A DNA stretch of 64,000 nt, from the NCBI GenBank assembly GCA_902702965.1, contig CACRXP010000877.1:142754-206753 (forward strand). Reading direction: 5' to 3'. Both the position numbers and the translations under genes were made by a program. Each line of letters begins with the position of its first letter. Within the stretch, counting starts at the first letter, position 1. The notes beneath the pieces are model-generated. The model was not told where the DNA came from and ran no database searches. It was given only the letters and a program-made list of their open reading frames with translations. Shown one piece after another: positions 11,561 through 23,785 of this stretch. Origin of the DNA: Spirometra erinaceieuropaei. Lineage: Eukaryota; Platyhelminthes; Cestoda; Diphyllobothriidea; Diphyllobothriidae.

Positions 11561-11860
11561 GTTGGACTTGTAGGGCTCGAGAAAGAGCCCAAAGGCCCAA
11601 CAGGAGGAGTGAGTTCCGTAACATGATCGGTGAGCGCCGCTCCACCATTGTATATTTCCGGTCGCAACTGACAGGACAACAGGCCGGTGGCTCAATGGTT
11701 AGAGGCGTTGGAGTTCTAACCAACAGTTCGCGGGATCGAGCCCCACGTACTCTACACTTCAGGGTTGGCTGTGACTGGCTGACGACAGTTAATAAACCAG
11801 AAGTGTCCATTCCACAATTCCTTGTCTTTTTCAGTAATGCCATTCCGCATAGGTATGCAT
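11560..11860 (+). repeat. SINE-1 copy, near full length
   Basis: Leader words (GGGCTCGAGAAAGAGCCC, GTGAGTTCCGTAACATGATC) are followed by the tRNA-like head at about 11,693-11,755 and the tail CTGGCTGACGACAG, GTAATGCCATTCCGC. The head resembles tRNA-Arg(UCU) although the anticodon region here reads GAGTTCTAACC. It has internal Pol III box-like motifs. Confidence 0.8.
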
Positions 11861-11879
11861 ATATCTACCGATTCATCAT

Positions 11880-12570
11880 CTTCCGAAGAAGACGAGGGAG
11901 AAGAGAGGGCGAATTCATAGGCCAAATTTTACTTGAACTGTTGTTTCGGAAATCTCCTCGTTTCCATCATCAGAGTGGTGCGCATGTGTTGCTCAGCCTT
12001 GGCGCCTACCTCGTATTATAGCCGTGCTCGATGCACGCACTTTGATATTCCTGTCTGCCACTGACTGGCTCAGAGCCCCCCCCCCGGGACTGACTGCTGA
12101 CAGGCTTTCGTGACCTTTGTACCCTTTGTGGTCGGCGTAGTTGTAGTAAACTCGACGTGCCACTTGGTCTCTCACACGTGAGCTAGTGGACTGATCATTC
12201 GTCGTTGCCCATGTGAGTAGCATCCAACTTCGCGGGCGCATCGGTGAGACAGTGTTCGAATCTGGTCACATGACCTCTGGCCCCAAACCCCACTCTTTTC
12301 CGTGAGTGTGGACTCTCGGCCCCGTGTGCTCGCTCGCCTCATTGGTCCTGTCTGGACTGACTAGATCCTTTTACTCAGCGCCTGGTAGGTGAAATGTAGA
12401 TCTATAGCTCGGTTGATTGTGCTATTCGAGGACCAACTTTCCAGCATCAGTCTGACCATCTTCTCATTGACTCCGCCGATCATCCTCGTTTTCTCAGAGG
12501 CGAAACGATGGTTCTGCTGTAGTGCGTGGCCATAGACCAGCGACAGCCCATCCTTGCGAGTTTTTTTCAA
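11880..12570 (-). pseudogene. Penelope-like element fragment (terminal repeat plus GIY-YIG tail)
   Basis: The part at 12,138-12,570 matches the element at 7,742-8,156 in the same orientation. The reading frame (12,361-12,570, minus) retains the C-terminal half of the GIY-YIG domain, from KDGLSLV through LMLESW, but lacks the GIY and YIG strands because the copy is broken at about 12,570. Upstream sequence at 11,880-12,010, with GTTTCGGAAATC and CCATCATCAGAG, resembles the terminal blocks of related elements. Confidence 0.7.
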
Positions 12571-12574
12571 CTCC

Positions 12575-13045
12575 CTGACAGGGTACTAATACGAAACTGC
12601 CACACTCGCATTCACATATATTGCCAGATGAGTGAACAGCATCCGTCAACTTGTCAGTCGATATTTACGGCACACGAGCCGGAGAATACTCAAAGCGACA
12701 ATTCTTGACGGTGCACGGCGTCACCGCAAGTTGCGTGATGACCAGTTGTCTGGAAAATTTGAGAAAATAAGTCCGCCAAAACAGTCCTCCACTGACGGTG
12801 TCCTGGTCCACAACTTGTCCTTCCATCGCCCCACTCAGCAGCAACTAGCGGTTCTGTCCTACGACTCGGAGTTCAGCATAAGAGATGCTCGGACAGAGGA
12901 CTTTACTGCATCCTTCGTATCGACGTTCCAGTAGTGTGAAGCAGGTGAGGAGTGCAAAAATGCCGTGCGAAAACAAGTTTCAACTTTACTCCTCTAACAC
13001 AAACGCCAGATGACGATTTCTGAAGCAGATGATCGAGAACTTCTG
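12575..13045. other. No recognisable gene
   Basis: A 100-codon open frame (12,632-12,934, plus) crosses here without any domain signature I know. I treat it as unsupported. No repeat family was recognised. Confidence 0.35.
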
Positions 13046-13050
13046 AGGAT

Positions 13051-13052
<2 letters not shown>

Positions 13053-13130
<78 letters not shown>
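13053..13130. repeat. (GA)n microsatellite
   Basis: About 75 bp of uninterrupted GA dinucleotide repeat, immediately followed by GGATACCGTCGCC. Serine/leucine-rich open frames across it are artefacts of the repeat. Confidence 0.95.
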
Positions 13131-13209
13131 ACCGTCGCCTTTCCCGCCGACAAGGGGTGCGTGGCTGTCGCCATCGATAGGGCTGAGTACCGCACAAAAC
13201 TAGGCACGT

Positions 13210-13905
13210 CAGTATGAAGGTCCATGAAATGGCCTTCTCTTCTTCGTCTTCTTTGGGGGATGATAAACACGATGGGCGCACACCGATCTATTGGCCTCAC
13301 GAAGCAAACAAGCTCCGTATGGATGGCAAACGTCACGAACAGGCAACCAATTACCAGGCCGAAGTCGGCCAAGACATAATAGCAACGAGGAGAGACGACA
13401 ATACTGTTTCGGACTTATTTTGCCTTCATTCAGCCAATCATAACCCTGACCACCAGCAGCTGGGACCAAAAACACAAACATGCGCACAGACGCACCTGGC
13501 GCAGTTGGTCCACCAGTGGGGTCTAGCAGATGGGTCATAGGCACTTCATCGAAGTGAAGTTCGTCAGTTTCTCTCCAACTGTCATTCTCTATCTCTGCAG
13601 ATCGGGTATTTATTCAATCAGGAATGGACGTACGCCGATCTATTGGCATTCTCTGTCGTGCCTCCTCCTTGTTATTAGGACTTGACCGACTTTGGCCTGG
13701 TAGTTGGTTGCTTGTTCGTGACCTTTGACACCCATACGGAACTTTTTTGCTTCAGGAAGCCAATGGATCCTTGTACGCCCATTCCTCCCCAAATTTACGA
13801 GTTTCAGCGCGGCGACCGACCACGTCTGTCGCGTGCCACACGCGTTCTGATTCACGAAAGGTGAGTTGACGATGTCCACCGTTTGATCCATAGCATGATG
13901 GGCGC
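13210..13905. repeat. Unnamed dispersed repeat R5 with R3 segment
   Basis: R5 is marked by TCATAACCCTGACCACCAGC, a GCACCTGGCGCAGTTGGTCC word and TTTATTCAATCAGGAATGGA. Copies occur at 17,520-17,800 and 59,535-59,850. Flanking words (CCGAAGTCGGCC, GTCACGAACAGGCAACC) also appear inverted at 13,690-13,770 and 18,160-18,240, so the family seems to include its own inverted segments. No domain signature in its open frames. Confidence 0.55.
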
Positions 13906-14039
13906 GGAGGTGGCGACATGCGCGTGGATTCGTTTATATTTATTATAGACTTGCACAGCGCCTACCGCACTCTCTCCTCCCTCACACACACCTGTGCCCA
14001 GTATCAAGACAGAGCCAAGAAGTCCGCAGGTGGGATCGG

Positions 14040-14420
14040 ACGAGGCTAAACAGCCCGCCTGCGCGTGCCTGGTTCATGCGCAAGCGATCAGGGTCTCCCA
14101 AAAACGCAATGGGCAGGGCTCAGTTCCCAACCAAGTGGGACTGTCGTAGAGGCCACATTAAGGAGGAGCCATTGTAGCCTGACTCCACGTTATGACGGGA
14201 GGACCGAGTAAGCTGCCTTCCAGCCAGCGGGTTTTAACGCAGCACGATTCTTCTAAGGCAGTGAGGAATATGCGCTAGGTGTCGTGGGGACGAAATGCTC
14301 GCAGTCTACCTCTCTCTCTCTCTCTCTCTCTCTTCCCTCCCACACACGCCAATCCCCTGTCCGAGCTGACCAGTCGTCTGATGCGGGAAGTTGGCGCAGG
14401 TGGCTAGGGAGCCCGTCTGC
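14040..14420 (+). repeat. Repeat R4 copy with (CT)n tract
   Basis: Contains GCGCGTGCCACACACAACC and the AGGAATATGCGCTAGGTGTC block followed by a CT microsatellite at 14,309-14,332. The arrangement matches the R4 copy at 10,790-11,245. Confidence 0.6.
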
Positions 14421-14639
14421 GCGTGCCACACACAACCTGGCCTCCAAAAAACACTCCAGGATTTCCCGCAAAAGGACTGGCACGGATATAATATTCCGGG
14501 AGACTTGCGATATGGTCGCACTTAAGAGGAGTGGGTTGTCCGGCCGGTTGGTTAGCGTCCTAGCTACGACTTTATGTGTGCCTTGAAAGCCCAAGAGCGC
14601 TTTCTGAGTGCTATAGTGAGCGCGGATCCCTGTTTCCAC

Positions 14640-14870
14640 TCTGTCACTCTCTCTCTCTCTCTGTCTCTCTCTCTTCTCCCTGTCTGTCTAACAGCGGCGG
14701 TACGTAGGCGTAGTGTCTGTCCAGACAGTCACCCCCGGGCAATCGCGTGCCACACGCACGGTGGCCAGACACGAACCGTAATGGCGTTGAGCGGACATCA
14801 AGTCGGCGGGAGCTTCCACACGCAGACAGTGGCGTGCTGGCTGACGAGACCAGTATATACTCAGGAACGC
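14640..14870 (+). repeat. Repeat R4 partial copy with (CT)n tract
   Basis: A CT tract at 14,647-14,673 is followed by CAATCGCGTGCCACACGCAC, as in the other R4 copies. The rest is diverged. Confidence 0.5.
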
Positions 14871-14940
14871 CCAACTAATGACTCCTAGCCTGCCTGAGGT
14901 GTCCAGTCCAACGCCTCGGTCGCTAACGGGTAGTTGAAGC

Positions 14941-15912
14941 ACTATAGTAGGTGTGCTAACTCATGAAATGTTAATCAAAATTCTGCACTGTGTTCTCGAC
15001 TGGAAAATGATTACTTAAGCAGGGTTGTACTATTAATCAGCGTGCAGCATAAGCCCATGATAATTCGATTACTTCAGGATGACGGCTTTCGGAAGATCTC
15101 CTGCCCGGTCGTCTGCGAAGACCACACTCTGTAAAAAATGACTACTTAAGTAGCATGGATTTTTGCATTGATTTTCGATGTCCTTGTAAATTCAATTATA
15201 TTTCATAGAAAACATGCATAAATATGTTCGATCTTTTATTCATTTGGGAGGATCTAACGTCTTCCTTAAATTTTATGCTTGATGAAGGGTATGATTCAGT
15301 TTTAAAAAACCTTTCGATTTCCGAATAATTTTGAACCCCACCCGCCGTTGCATTTGCATTCAGGGTTTCCAGACTAAAAGCTGTATATTTTCCGTTTACG
15401 AGAAATCATACATTTCTCTATGGTTTTAAGAGGGGACTATATGGGGTTCATAAAATTTAGCAGTGCATTTGAGCCATATTGTAAACTTTACAAGCAACAT
15501 AAGAAAATGCCGGGACTCGATGTTTAATGGTCGGACATTTCATGGTCTTAAAAAAACAAATTATACCCTTCTTTCGAGTGAAAAATTGGAAGGTGTAATT
15601 TTCTGCTAAATGCATTAGAGAATGGATATTTTTATGCATTTCTTGTATGAAATATAACATAATTTTTAAGGGCATCGAAAATCAATGAGAAAAATGCTTG
15701 CTACTTAAGTGGTCATTTTTTATAGAGTGTAGTTTTTGCAGGCGGCCGGGAAGGAAACCTTTCGAAAGCTGGCATCCTGAAGTAACTGAATTATCATGAG
15801 ATTATGCTGCACGGTGATTAATATTACAACCCCATTTAAGCAATCTTTTCGAGTCGAAGACGCACATCAGAATTTCGGTTAACACTTCATGAGTTAGCAC
15901 ACCTATCATAGT
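14941..15912. mobile_element. Fold-back (MITE-like) element with long inverted ends
   Basis: The first about 240 bp are the imperfect reverse complement of the last about 240 bp. The left end reads ACTATAGTAGGTGTGCTAAC and the right end, reverse-complemented, reads ACTATGATAGGTGTGCTAAC. Internal landmarks include TACTTAAGTAG and CGGCATCCTGAAGTAACTGA. No transposase is present. A clear target duplication is not resolved because the flanks are themselves similar. Relatives with the same terminal architecture are at 34,238-34,817, 42,692-42,967, 42,974-43,910, 47,228-48,262 and 62,631-62,941. Confidence 0.75.
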
Positions 15913-16274
15913 ACTAGTAGGACGACTACTTTTCGCAGCTTTCCTTGGCAAAAGTAGGAAAAAAATGACTCGCTGGGTACATTTATTAGAATAAGGACAC
16001 TGATGCCTCGAGAAACATTTTTTTATGGTTTAATTTTCTTCCATGACTTGCAGACTACCTTTCTTTTTAAACTTGGTACAGTCAATCAGACAAGTGGATA
16101 TGTGTCTGTCTCACGAGAAACTCTAGCTTGATTAATTGCGCTAATCCAACGCTTTTTTTATTCCTCTTCATGAGTAAAGATCTCTTAATGATGTTTTATT
16201 CCTTCATCATCCTGTTAAATGTAACACCGATGTCCCGCCCCTAACTGAGTGCTCAATAGATGTCTTGGTAGGAT

Positions 16275-16570
16275 CAGCAGAAAATGACTGTTCGACCGCC
16301 GTTGCCAACGATGCCCATCGTGTGCTCCACAGTTAGGTAAGACCAGCCATGGTGACTTGCGCATATGGTTGGTTCATAGTGAGAGTGGACTTGCGAGGCA
16401 TCTGTCGCACTCCGTCCTCCTCCTCCTCCTCCTCCTCCTCCTCCTCCTCCTCCTACTCCTGCCGGGCCCCGTGTCAAGACATAGTCAAAAAGACCGAAGG
16501 CGGGAGAGGGCACAGGTGGCTGGCACGACCGGACCCGCACCTAGGCTTGCTACCCCAAACCCCCTGGTTC
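16275..16570 (+). repeat. Repeat R3 copy with (TCC)n tract
   Basis: R3 is marked by GACCGCCGTTGCCAACGATG, TGGTGACTTGCGC, a GTGGACTTGCGAGGCATCTG word, a TCC-rich tract and GTGTCAAGACATAGTCAAAA. The TCC tract here (16,416-16,455) is expanded. Further copies are listed elsewhere. Open frames through it are repeat artefacts. Confidence 0.65.
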
Positions 16571-16574
16571 ACAA

Positions 16575-17515
16575 CAAACACTTGGCCAGGATTTTAACTA
16601 ACGGGACCACAACGACGGATCAGAAAGAGGAGAATGACCGGGCAGCCATACTCAAGACCTGTATACTCAGCGGGAGCGCAAACGCATCTACCGACAGGGA
16701 ACCAGGTGCCAGAGAGCTTCCAGCTCACATCAGGCTGCAAGGGTCATGGTTTGTTGAATTATGGCACAATTCTTAACCCCCAGAAGAGTGAGACGCAGCT
16801 TTAGATTTAGTCTGGGTCATCACCCTTCAGTCATCAGAATGCAGGGTCATACTAAGTGACCAAAACCCAGTTCAGATTTCCCAGACTGAAGATCTGACAG
16901 GTAAGGGCCTATACTGCCAGTGTCTTAGCTGCCTACGCTCTCCGGGCTCTTTGAACTGACCGTCTATCTGGGCTTTAGACCTCCAGGTGTCAGTCTGGTG
17001 GTCTATACAGAGCTTTTCATGACTTTTCCTGGTTCATAAAAAAATTCGTGTAAGTCCAGACGTATCATACACTTTCTATCTTCTGCCGACCAGGTGTTTA
17101 TAAAATAGTCGACAAAGGCTTTATAACTTCTCAAGACATGACCCAGAGATTCCATTAGGATTTACTGGCAACACAGTCTGTTCTTTCATCCTTAAATGGT
17201 TTCTGCCATGTTAGCCGCTCAAATTATGCGTTCCGGATTGTCCTGACTAACTTCCTTGTCAGTTTTCAAAACATATAAATCTGAAGATCAGATCCAATGT
17301 TGTTTCTAGCCTTCGATCTACGCTGAGCTTTCGGAAATAATACAGGTTTTTTTCTCACTTAAAGCAAACTTTCGCCTCGGGCACTAACTACTGACTAAAC
17401 AAAAACTGAAATCTAATGGGACCGAGGTTCAACTGCTGTGGAGTTTATTTCAAGTTTTGGCCTGTCTAAGGTGTGCTAAAATAAAACGCGAATGCAGGTA
17501 GATTGATACAGTACT
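16575..17515. other. No recognisable gene
   Basis: Mixed-composition sequence without an exon, domain or repeat that I recognise. Confidence 0.4.
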
Positions 17516-17519
17516 ATTT

Positions 17520-18060
17520 CGGGCTTATTTTACCTTCATTTAGCCAGTCATAACCCTGACCAGCAGCTGAGACCGGAAACACAAACATGCCCACAGACGC
17601 ACCTGGCGCAGTTTGTTCACCACTGGGGTCTAGCAGATGCGTCATAAGCACTTAATCGAACCGAAGTTCATCAGTGCCTCCCCACCTGTCATTCTCTGTC
17701 TTTGCAGATCGGGTATTTCTTAAATCAGGAATGGACGCACACTGATCTATTGGCTTCCCGAACCAATCAAGCTCCGTATGGGTGTCAAAGGTCACGAACA
17801 GACAACCAACCACCAGGCTGAAGTCGGCCAAATTGTGACAAAGACAGTTCGGCCGTCGTTGTCGACAATGTCCACCGTGTGCTCCCCGGCAGGGTGAGAG
17901 CAGGGACGGTGACTTGCGAGTGAATTAGTTGTTAGTAGCAGTAGACTTGTGAAGCGTCTACTCCACTCTCTCCTCCCGTTGTCAAGACATTGTTAAGAAG
18001 ACCGGAGGGGGTGCAGGTGCCTGGCGTCGCCACTAGGCGTGCCGGCACACCCAACTTGGA
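17520..18060 (+). repeat. Repeats R5 (17,520-17,830) and R3 (17,845-18,060)
   Basis: R5 words (CATAACCCTGACCAGCAGCT, ACCTGGCGCAGTTTGTTCAC) are followed directly by R3 words (CCGTCGTTGTCGACAATGTC, GACGGTGACTTGCGAG, TTGTCAAGACATTGTTAAGA). The same R5-then-R3 order occurs near 13.4-14.0 kb, suggesting one composite unit. Confidence 0.6.
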
Positions 18061-18159
18061 TTCCACGGTGTGGGAGTTGCCTGACCATCAACTGGGACGA
18101 AAAACACAAATATGCGCCTTTACGCAGCGAAGATGGTCTACAGACGGGGTCTAGTCAGT

Positions 18160-18300
18160 ATGACCATTTCGGCCTGGTGGTTGATCGTCTATTAGTGACC
18201 TTTACCACCTATACGGAGCTTGTTTGCCTCGGTGTGCGCCCATTCCCAATTATTATGTTATATTTTATAAAAGCGCATTCTCTCTCTCTCTCTCTCTCAG
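18160..18300 (-). repeat. R5-related inverted segment and (CT)n tract
   Basis: Contains TTCGGCCTGGTGGTTGATCG and ACGGAGCTTGTTTGCCTCG, which are reverse complements of R5 flanking words, followed by a CT tract at 18,279-18,298. Confidence 0.5.
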
Positions 18301-18554
18301 ATAACTGAGAAAAGAACGCTACCTCTGGAACCGTGCTGCCCAAACGGGCCACGTGGTAGATGCGCTCGACTAACACGGAGGCCATATGGGATTCTGGCAG
18401 GCGTTATCGGATTTGCGCACCATATCAAATGCCAACATTTTGGGGTGCGATGGCAGACCCGGCTGCCGGCAGACGTCGCGCGCACTGGGACCCCTGCCGC
18501 CCCCAAATTGATGTTGTTGTTGGTCAAAAACCTTTCATTGGCTGTGTGGACCAG

Positions 18555-18770
18555 GGGGTGTGGAGTGGAGCGCCAAGCTGCGGGCTCGACCGTGCCATCC
18601 ACCTGAGCCCTCTCCCGCCTCCGGTCTTTTTGACTCTGTCTTGGCACCGGGTCCAGATGGGGGATGAGAGAGTGCGATGGATACTGTGTAAGTCTACTAC
18701 CACTATAAACTAGCCCACGCACAAGGCGCTGTGCCTGCCGTAAAGTACACGGTGGACATCGTCGGCAACG
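18555..18770 (-). repeat. Repeat R3 copy
   Basis: On the minus strand it carries the R3 order: GACGATGTCCACCGTGTAC, a short spacer, then the TCC-type and GACAGAGTCAAAAAGACCGG words. It is the reverse orientation of the 17.9-kb copy. Confidence 0.6.
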
Positions 18771-19844
18771 ACGCTCGAACTGTCAGTAACTCTGGAATCA
18801 TAGACTTGTTGGCTTGGCACTTTGAAAGCACACAGACTCCATAGATGACACTGACATTGTGTCCCACTAGCCAGAATTGTGGTTCATCGCGGAGTCCGCC
18901 CCTCAGTTTGGGCCGGACAGCGAGATCACGAGGGGGAATCACCTGTCATCGGTGTGATGACCTTGGGGGAGGGGGAGCGTGGAGGGTGACGGGGAGCAAT
19001 GGCAGAGGTAGCCATCGGTCCCAGTAGGAGAGAGCTAACTCCCAGTTAATATTCCCGATCGCAGGCTCCTGTGCTGACCTTACGCTTACTGACCGAAGAG
19101 TCTGGATTCGGGCCAGAGGTTGCCCTTGACGACAGGCGCTAACTGCCATCTCAGCAGCCGTAATACTGATTTCTGCTCAGTTTCTGGGGGGACTGCGCCC
19201 CTGTGCTAAGACCAAGGGGAAAAACTCGTTAGTATGGTCTAGGCTCCCCTTAATCTTCCTTCCGTTAGCTAGGAATATAGAGGTTTTCGAAAACGAGCTG
19301 TTCTCCGGATGTTCGCAATCAGATTCGCTGATCCATGAGTATTTGCAAACACATTATGACCACTCTGTGGCATGTACTCTTAGAATAAAACCTACGACTT
19401 CGAGACTTGACATTTCAGCTGTTGACGGGAGATCTTTGGATCGGGGTGCTTGAGAATAATACTTATTATTTAAATTCCTAATCAAATCGTACGCTTCGTT
19501 TGACAAATTCAACCACAGAAAGCTCTCTGAATTAGGGCTCCCAGTTGCGACTTTGTACGAATTTTCCCGTTTGAAATTATAAGCAGTTTCTTGAATTTAA
19601 ACCAATATACAAATTATAGCTCCCACATTAATAAAACACCTAGCTGCGTCCTCGAATTCACCGAAATATGTGAATTTGTGTCCATAAACAAGCTGTCGGA
19701 ACGTTTTGTGTCCTGGTTAATTTGTCCCCACTGCCGTTAGCCAGGAGTGTGCTATGATCCCGCCACATTGTCTGTATTTTACCAACTGACTCAGTGTTAA
19801 CTTTGGCTGGACAGTGCTCTCCGGGCCCTTAAAAATAAAACGAT

Positions 19845-20020
19845 TGCTGTTAATATTTCCGATCACAACCAACACGACAAAGAGTCTGTGGTTTAGTGGT
19901 TAGAGGGAATCACAGGCGCTTAAACCTGGGGTTAGGTATGGCTGGCTGACGACGGTTAAATAGCCGGAAGAGGCCATCTCAGCCTGCCTTGTCTTTGACG
20001 GTAACCTCCGGCTTATATTA
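19845..20020 (+). repeat. SINE-1 copy, partial
   Basis: Contains GTGGTTTAGTGGTTAGAGG and the GGCTGGCTGACGACGGTTAA and GTCTTTGACGGTAAC tail words. The B-box region is partly deleted. Confidence 0.65.
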
Positions 20021-20029
20021 ATAGTTGCT

Positions 20030-21300
20030 GTGCGACTACCTACGGTACTCTAGATCGAGCCCTAAAGCATCCCGGGGCGAACGGGTCCCGTAACCTGATC
20101 TGAAAAAAACCTCCGGAATAATATATCTGTCTCCGTGTACCCCATATCGCGTGCATTTTAGAGCATATTTTATTGCAATCTAGGGATGCAACATGGAAAT
20201 TCCCCTCAGTTGGAAGTTTTTCAAACTTTAAGCAGAAGTTGCAGAGATTATTTTAAATTCACAAATATATTCGTACTTAAAGGTTTAAGTAGCAATGTTA
20301 GAGAGCTCAGTACCGTGCGATAACCCACTCTGGAAGTAGGGGCGGCTAATTAGGACTTCCGTATACGTACTGTAAATCTGAGATCTCGGATGCATACAGC
20401 CAACCGTTGCAGCCCAGTTCTGGTACACTTAACGGAAGTTGTCAAATTATTTCCGTAGGCATTCAGCTACTGTGGTAACAAGAAATGAACGTCTAATAAG
20501 GCACATGTTCATCATCGGTTACATATCATCTATTTGACGGTTCGAAAAACCGAAAAACACTGATCGACTGAGGATATTTTGGTGTGCTTTCGCAATTACT
20601 TCAGAAAGTCGCAAGGCTGACTGTATTTTTACCAATCCCGTTTAATGTATTGCGCAAGATAAGGAGGATACTCGACCTGAACTTAATTTTTAGAGACGCA
20701 TATAAATCTTCGCCAAACTTAGGAAGAAGGAGGTGCTTCCGTCTAAAGCAGCTCTTAACCTCTACCAAATAATAAGGTTCTCTTTACTGGTTCTTATGTT
20801 AATATTCCTTTAAAAGCAGATGAGGCGCAATCCCCCTGCTGAGACGTTTCTGACTCACCATCGTTCATTCGTCCCTAATTTATAGTCAAAGGGTGTGTCG
20901 AATAATTTTTCGTCTATACTGTTCAAAGTCACGGCTAACGAAGCCCGTATTTAAGTTTAGGGACCGTTATTCTTTTGCTAATGAGCTCTAAGTACTTTAA
21001 TATACCAGGGTCATCAACGGAGCTCGTTACTGAACTTTTAAAATTTCCCCACAGTTCCGCACTCATGTTTTTGTAATGGTCGGGCAGAAAGAGGATTCGA
21101 TTTTTTGAGCCACTGTGAAATTATCAGACCTCCTAGAAGGAACAGCCCAAGTGTTTCCGCACACCCACTCTCGAATTTATTTTTACTTCGCAACCAGCGT
21201 GTAATCATGCATATGGTGGAGGCCTAGCTGCTACAACCCCCTACGGCAACGACTATCACGTATCCCATCCCGACCACCGGTCAGAACCTTCCTGACGCCC
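20030..21300. other. No recognisable gene or repeat
   Basis: AT-rich, apparently lower-copy sequence between the spacer repeats and the right inverted-repeat arm. A 62-codon open frame at 20,584-20,772 has no family signature. Confidence 0.4.
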
Positions 21301-21311
21301 TGTCAATCACC

Positions 21312-21358
21312 AACACCACCACCACCACCACCACCACCACCACCACCACAGGCACCAC

Positions 21359-21411
<53 letters not shown>

Positions 21412-21432
21412 GCATCAGCATCAGCATCATCA
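21312..21432. repeat. Adjacent (CAC)n and (CAT)n microsatellites
   Basis: About 37 bp of CAC repeats, a short interruption, then about 60 bp of CAT repeats and a few CAGCAT units. They lie directly at the inner boundary of the right inverted-repeat arm. Confidence 0.95.
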
Positions 21433-21782
21433 ACCCGATGCACTTTAGAACAATCATGATGGGTGAAAAACCGTGGCCTGGAAGGTTGCCACCTGATGAG
21501 CTATCTCGATCCTCCCCTCAGAACGTAGACACAGGCTACAATGACTCCTTGTTAATGCGACCTTTATGACACTCGCATTTGGCTGGAATCCGACCGGTCC
21601 CTGTCGTGTTTTCGTGAAGCCCGGGTTATTTGTGCGCGGACAGGGCATAAGTGACAGGCGTAAGCAACCTGCTTTGCTCCGTCAGCTACTGCTAGGGGCA
21701 TAACAGGCGATCACACAACAACAAGACATAAAGAAAATCGGTAAGGTGTGGTTTGGTAGCCTCACCCGATGTACACAATACT

Positions 21783-21905
21783 GTTGGGGTTGGGGTTAAG
21801 GGTTAAGGTTAGGAGTTAGGGTTAGGGGCTATGGCTGGGGGTTATAGTTAGGGGTTAGGGTTTAGAATTAGGGGTTTAAGTTAGGTGTTAGGGTTAGGGG
21901 TTGGT
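21783..21905. repeat. Interstitial telomere-like tract (TTAGGG-type)
   Basis: About 120 bp of degenerate GGGTTAGGGTT-like repeats, the mirrored counterpart of 10,595-10,692. It is slightly longer than the left-arm copy. Confidence 0.75.
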
Positions 21906-22389
21906 GCAACTATTTCTCACCCATTGAAAGCACAACCGCGCACTCCTAATAGCTGTTCTTTGCATACAACTAGTTGATCTCGTCGCCTGTGCGTTACCTG
22001 GTCCCACCTGTAAAAAACCCTATAACCACTGGTCCCGTATTAGAGGTGACTGGGGTTTGCTTACCTTAGGTGGGGCTACCAAACCACATCCGACAATAAA
22101 ATCTTTGGTGATAAGTGTGGTGACTGTTTTAAATCCTTACCCCAGATGTCGTGAGTGCCCATCCCACCGAAGTTGTCAAATTTTTCACAACTGGTCAAAT
22201 TAATTATTCAGATCTGCCAAAACCTCCTATCAGCAAATTGCGTCTGATAGCTATCTGGTGGATCCTAGGTGGGTTGCTTATGAAATCCTGCTTGGGCAGT
22301 CGGCTTACCGTATCATATTTGGTAGATTCCAGATGTTACAGTAGGCTGGGCGGGTAACTTGAACCAGATGTCATTAAACTCGCGTCGTC

Positions 22390-22495
22390 CGGCGGGGCCT
22401 CGTAGCCCAGGTGGCTAGAGCGGTAGCTGTACCAAAGCCTCCATGTTGTTGTCGTGATTTCAAATCCCATCGAGGCTGCTGAGTTTTCAAAATTC
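22390..22495 (+). repeat. SINE-2 copy, right arm
   Basis: The plus strand reads GGGGCCTCGTAGCCCAGGTG and GTGGCTAGAGCGGTAG, followed about 45 bp later by a degenerate B-box (GATTTCAAATCCCATCG) and a GAGTTTTCAAAATTCAGTCA tail. It is mirrored at 10,020-10,115. Confidence 0.65.
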
Positions 22496-23785
22496 AGTCA
22501 GATGAGTCATCAACATCACGTGGGAATAATTTTCCACTAATCTGATTACAGGACGGGACTTAATAGTTCCGTGTTTTTTTTTATTTTTACCATACTTGAC
22601 AGGACAGGCACTAGTTGAAAGCCCAGGCACATGCTTCGCCGATATTCTGCCACTGCCTGACGCACCTACAGAGGTCACCGCCGTGTCTTTAAGTCCCCCC
22701 AGCGTTCTTCCTGTTTCTTCTGGTTTATGAGCATTAGTTGACATGCTGTGATTTTTAATTTCCTCGGACGTTAATGCACGAACGTGGAGTAAGCGCTTCG
22801 GAACAAAGCACTTTGGGATCGCTCCGAGAGTTGATCTGGATATCTGTGCAAAAGCCCACCACCAATCGTGGAGAATAACGGCGTAATATTCATAAACTGC
22901 CAACAGGCAGGCAGTAGCTTCCAAACTAGGATCCTAGTAGGTTAACGCACAGCAACAAGACACAACCGCGTCCTTCACCAGCCAGCGGCAACACTGCCTC
23001 CAATCGGAAAAAAATTTAAGACTTAAATCCGCGTCTGCTTGTGACCAAGCTCTGCTGTCTGCTACTGGTGCATGAATGGTAGATGACTCCTGCTCCGCCC
23101 ACGCAAACTTGCTGCACTGCTGTTGCGCTGAGTAAAATTGAGAGATCAGGCTGGATCACGGCATAGGCTTTTTCGGTCCTCTGGGGATCTGCGTGGAGCC
23201 TCTAACTACTGGTGTGTGCGTGTAGGGCACTCTCTGGACTGTAACCGACGTACTGCCGTCCACGATCATTCCCAGTCGGCAGAAGAGATCGGACAGGCTG
23301 ACGGACGAGAGAATGAGGTCGATCTCAGGGAACATTTCCCCATGATGAGTCAGCTGAGGACTTATCGTGATGCACCAAGAGGCATGACTTGGATGATTGA
23401 AGAAATGCCTCAGTCTTAATAGGGTCTTTATGACGCTCCCATTTGCGTGGAGTCATTGAACCCTGAGTCTCGCCTGGTATGCGTGTATTCAAGTGCCAGA
23501 CCGTGTGTGGCACACGCAGAGGCCATTTTCAGTTTTTTTTTCAGTCACCGCACCCGCTCGCACCTCGGGTCGTCATGACATTTTTGGCGAAGGTGGCGCC
23601 GTACAATTTGGTTTTACTAATTCTCGCATAAGTTGCCACAGCGCCCACTCATTGGGACCGCGGTTATGGAGCTTGTCGTTTCTGCCGACCGAACTAACAG
23701 CTGTGCCGCATAAGACAACTGTGGTAATCCCAGCCCCTTCATGCATTTGCCGAGCGAATTTTGGACATCCACGTTTCAGAAGCGA

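Noticed and set aside
11485..12021. 178-codon open frame on the plus strand
   Set aside because: Covers two SINE-1 copies and a Penelope-terminal fragment. Similar frames appear in other SINE-1 copies, so it is a repeat artefact.
12986..13372. Leucine/serine-rich open frame of 128 codons
   Set aside because: Most of its length is the (GA)n microsatellite read on the minus strand.
16357..16776. 139-codon open frame with a leucine run
   Set aside because: Starts in repeat R3 and runs through its TCC tract; no domain signature.
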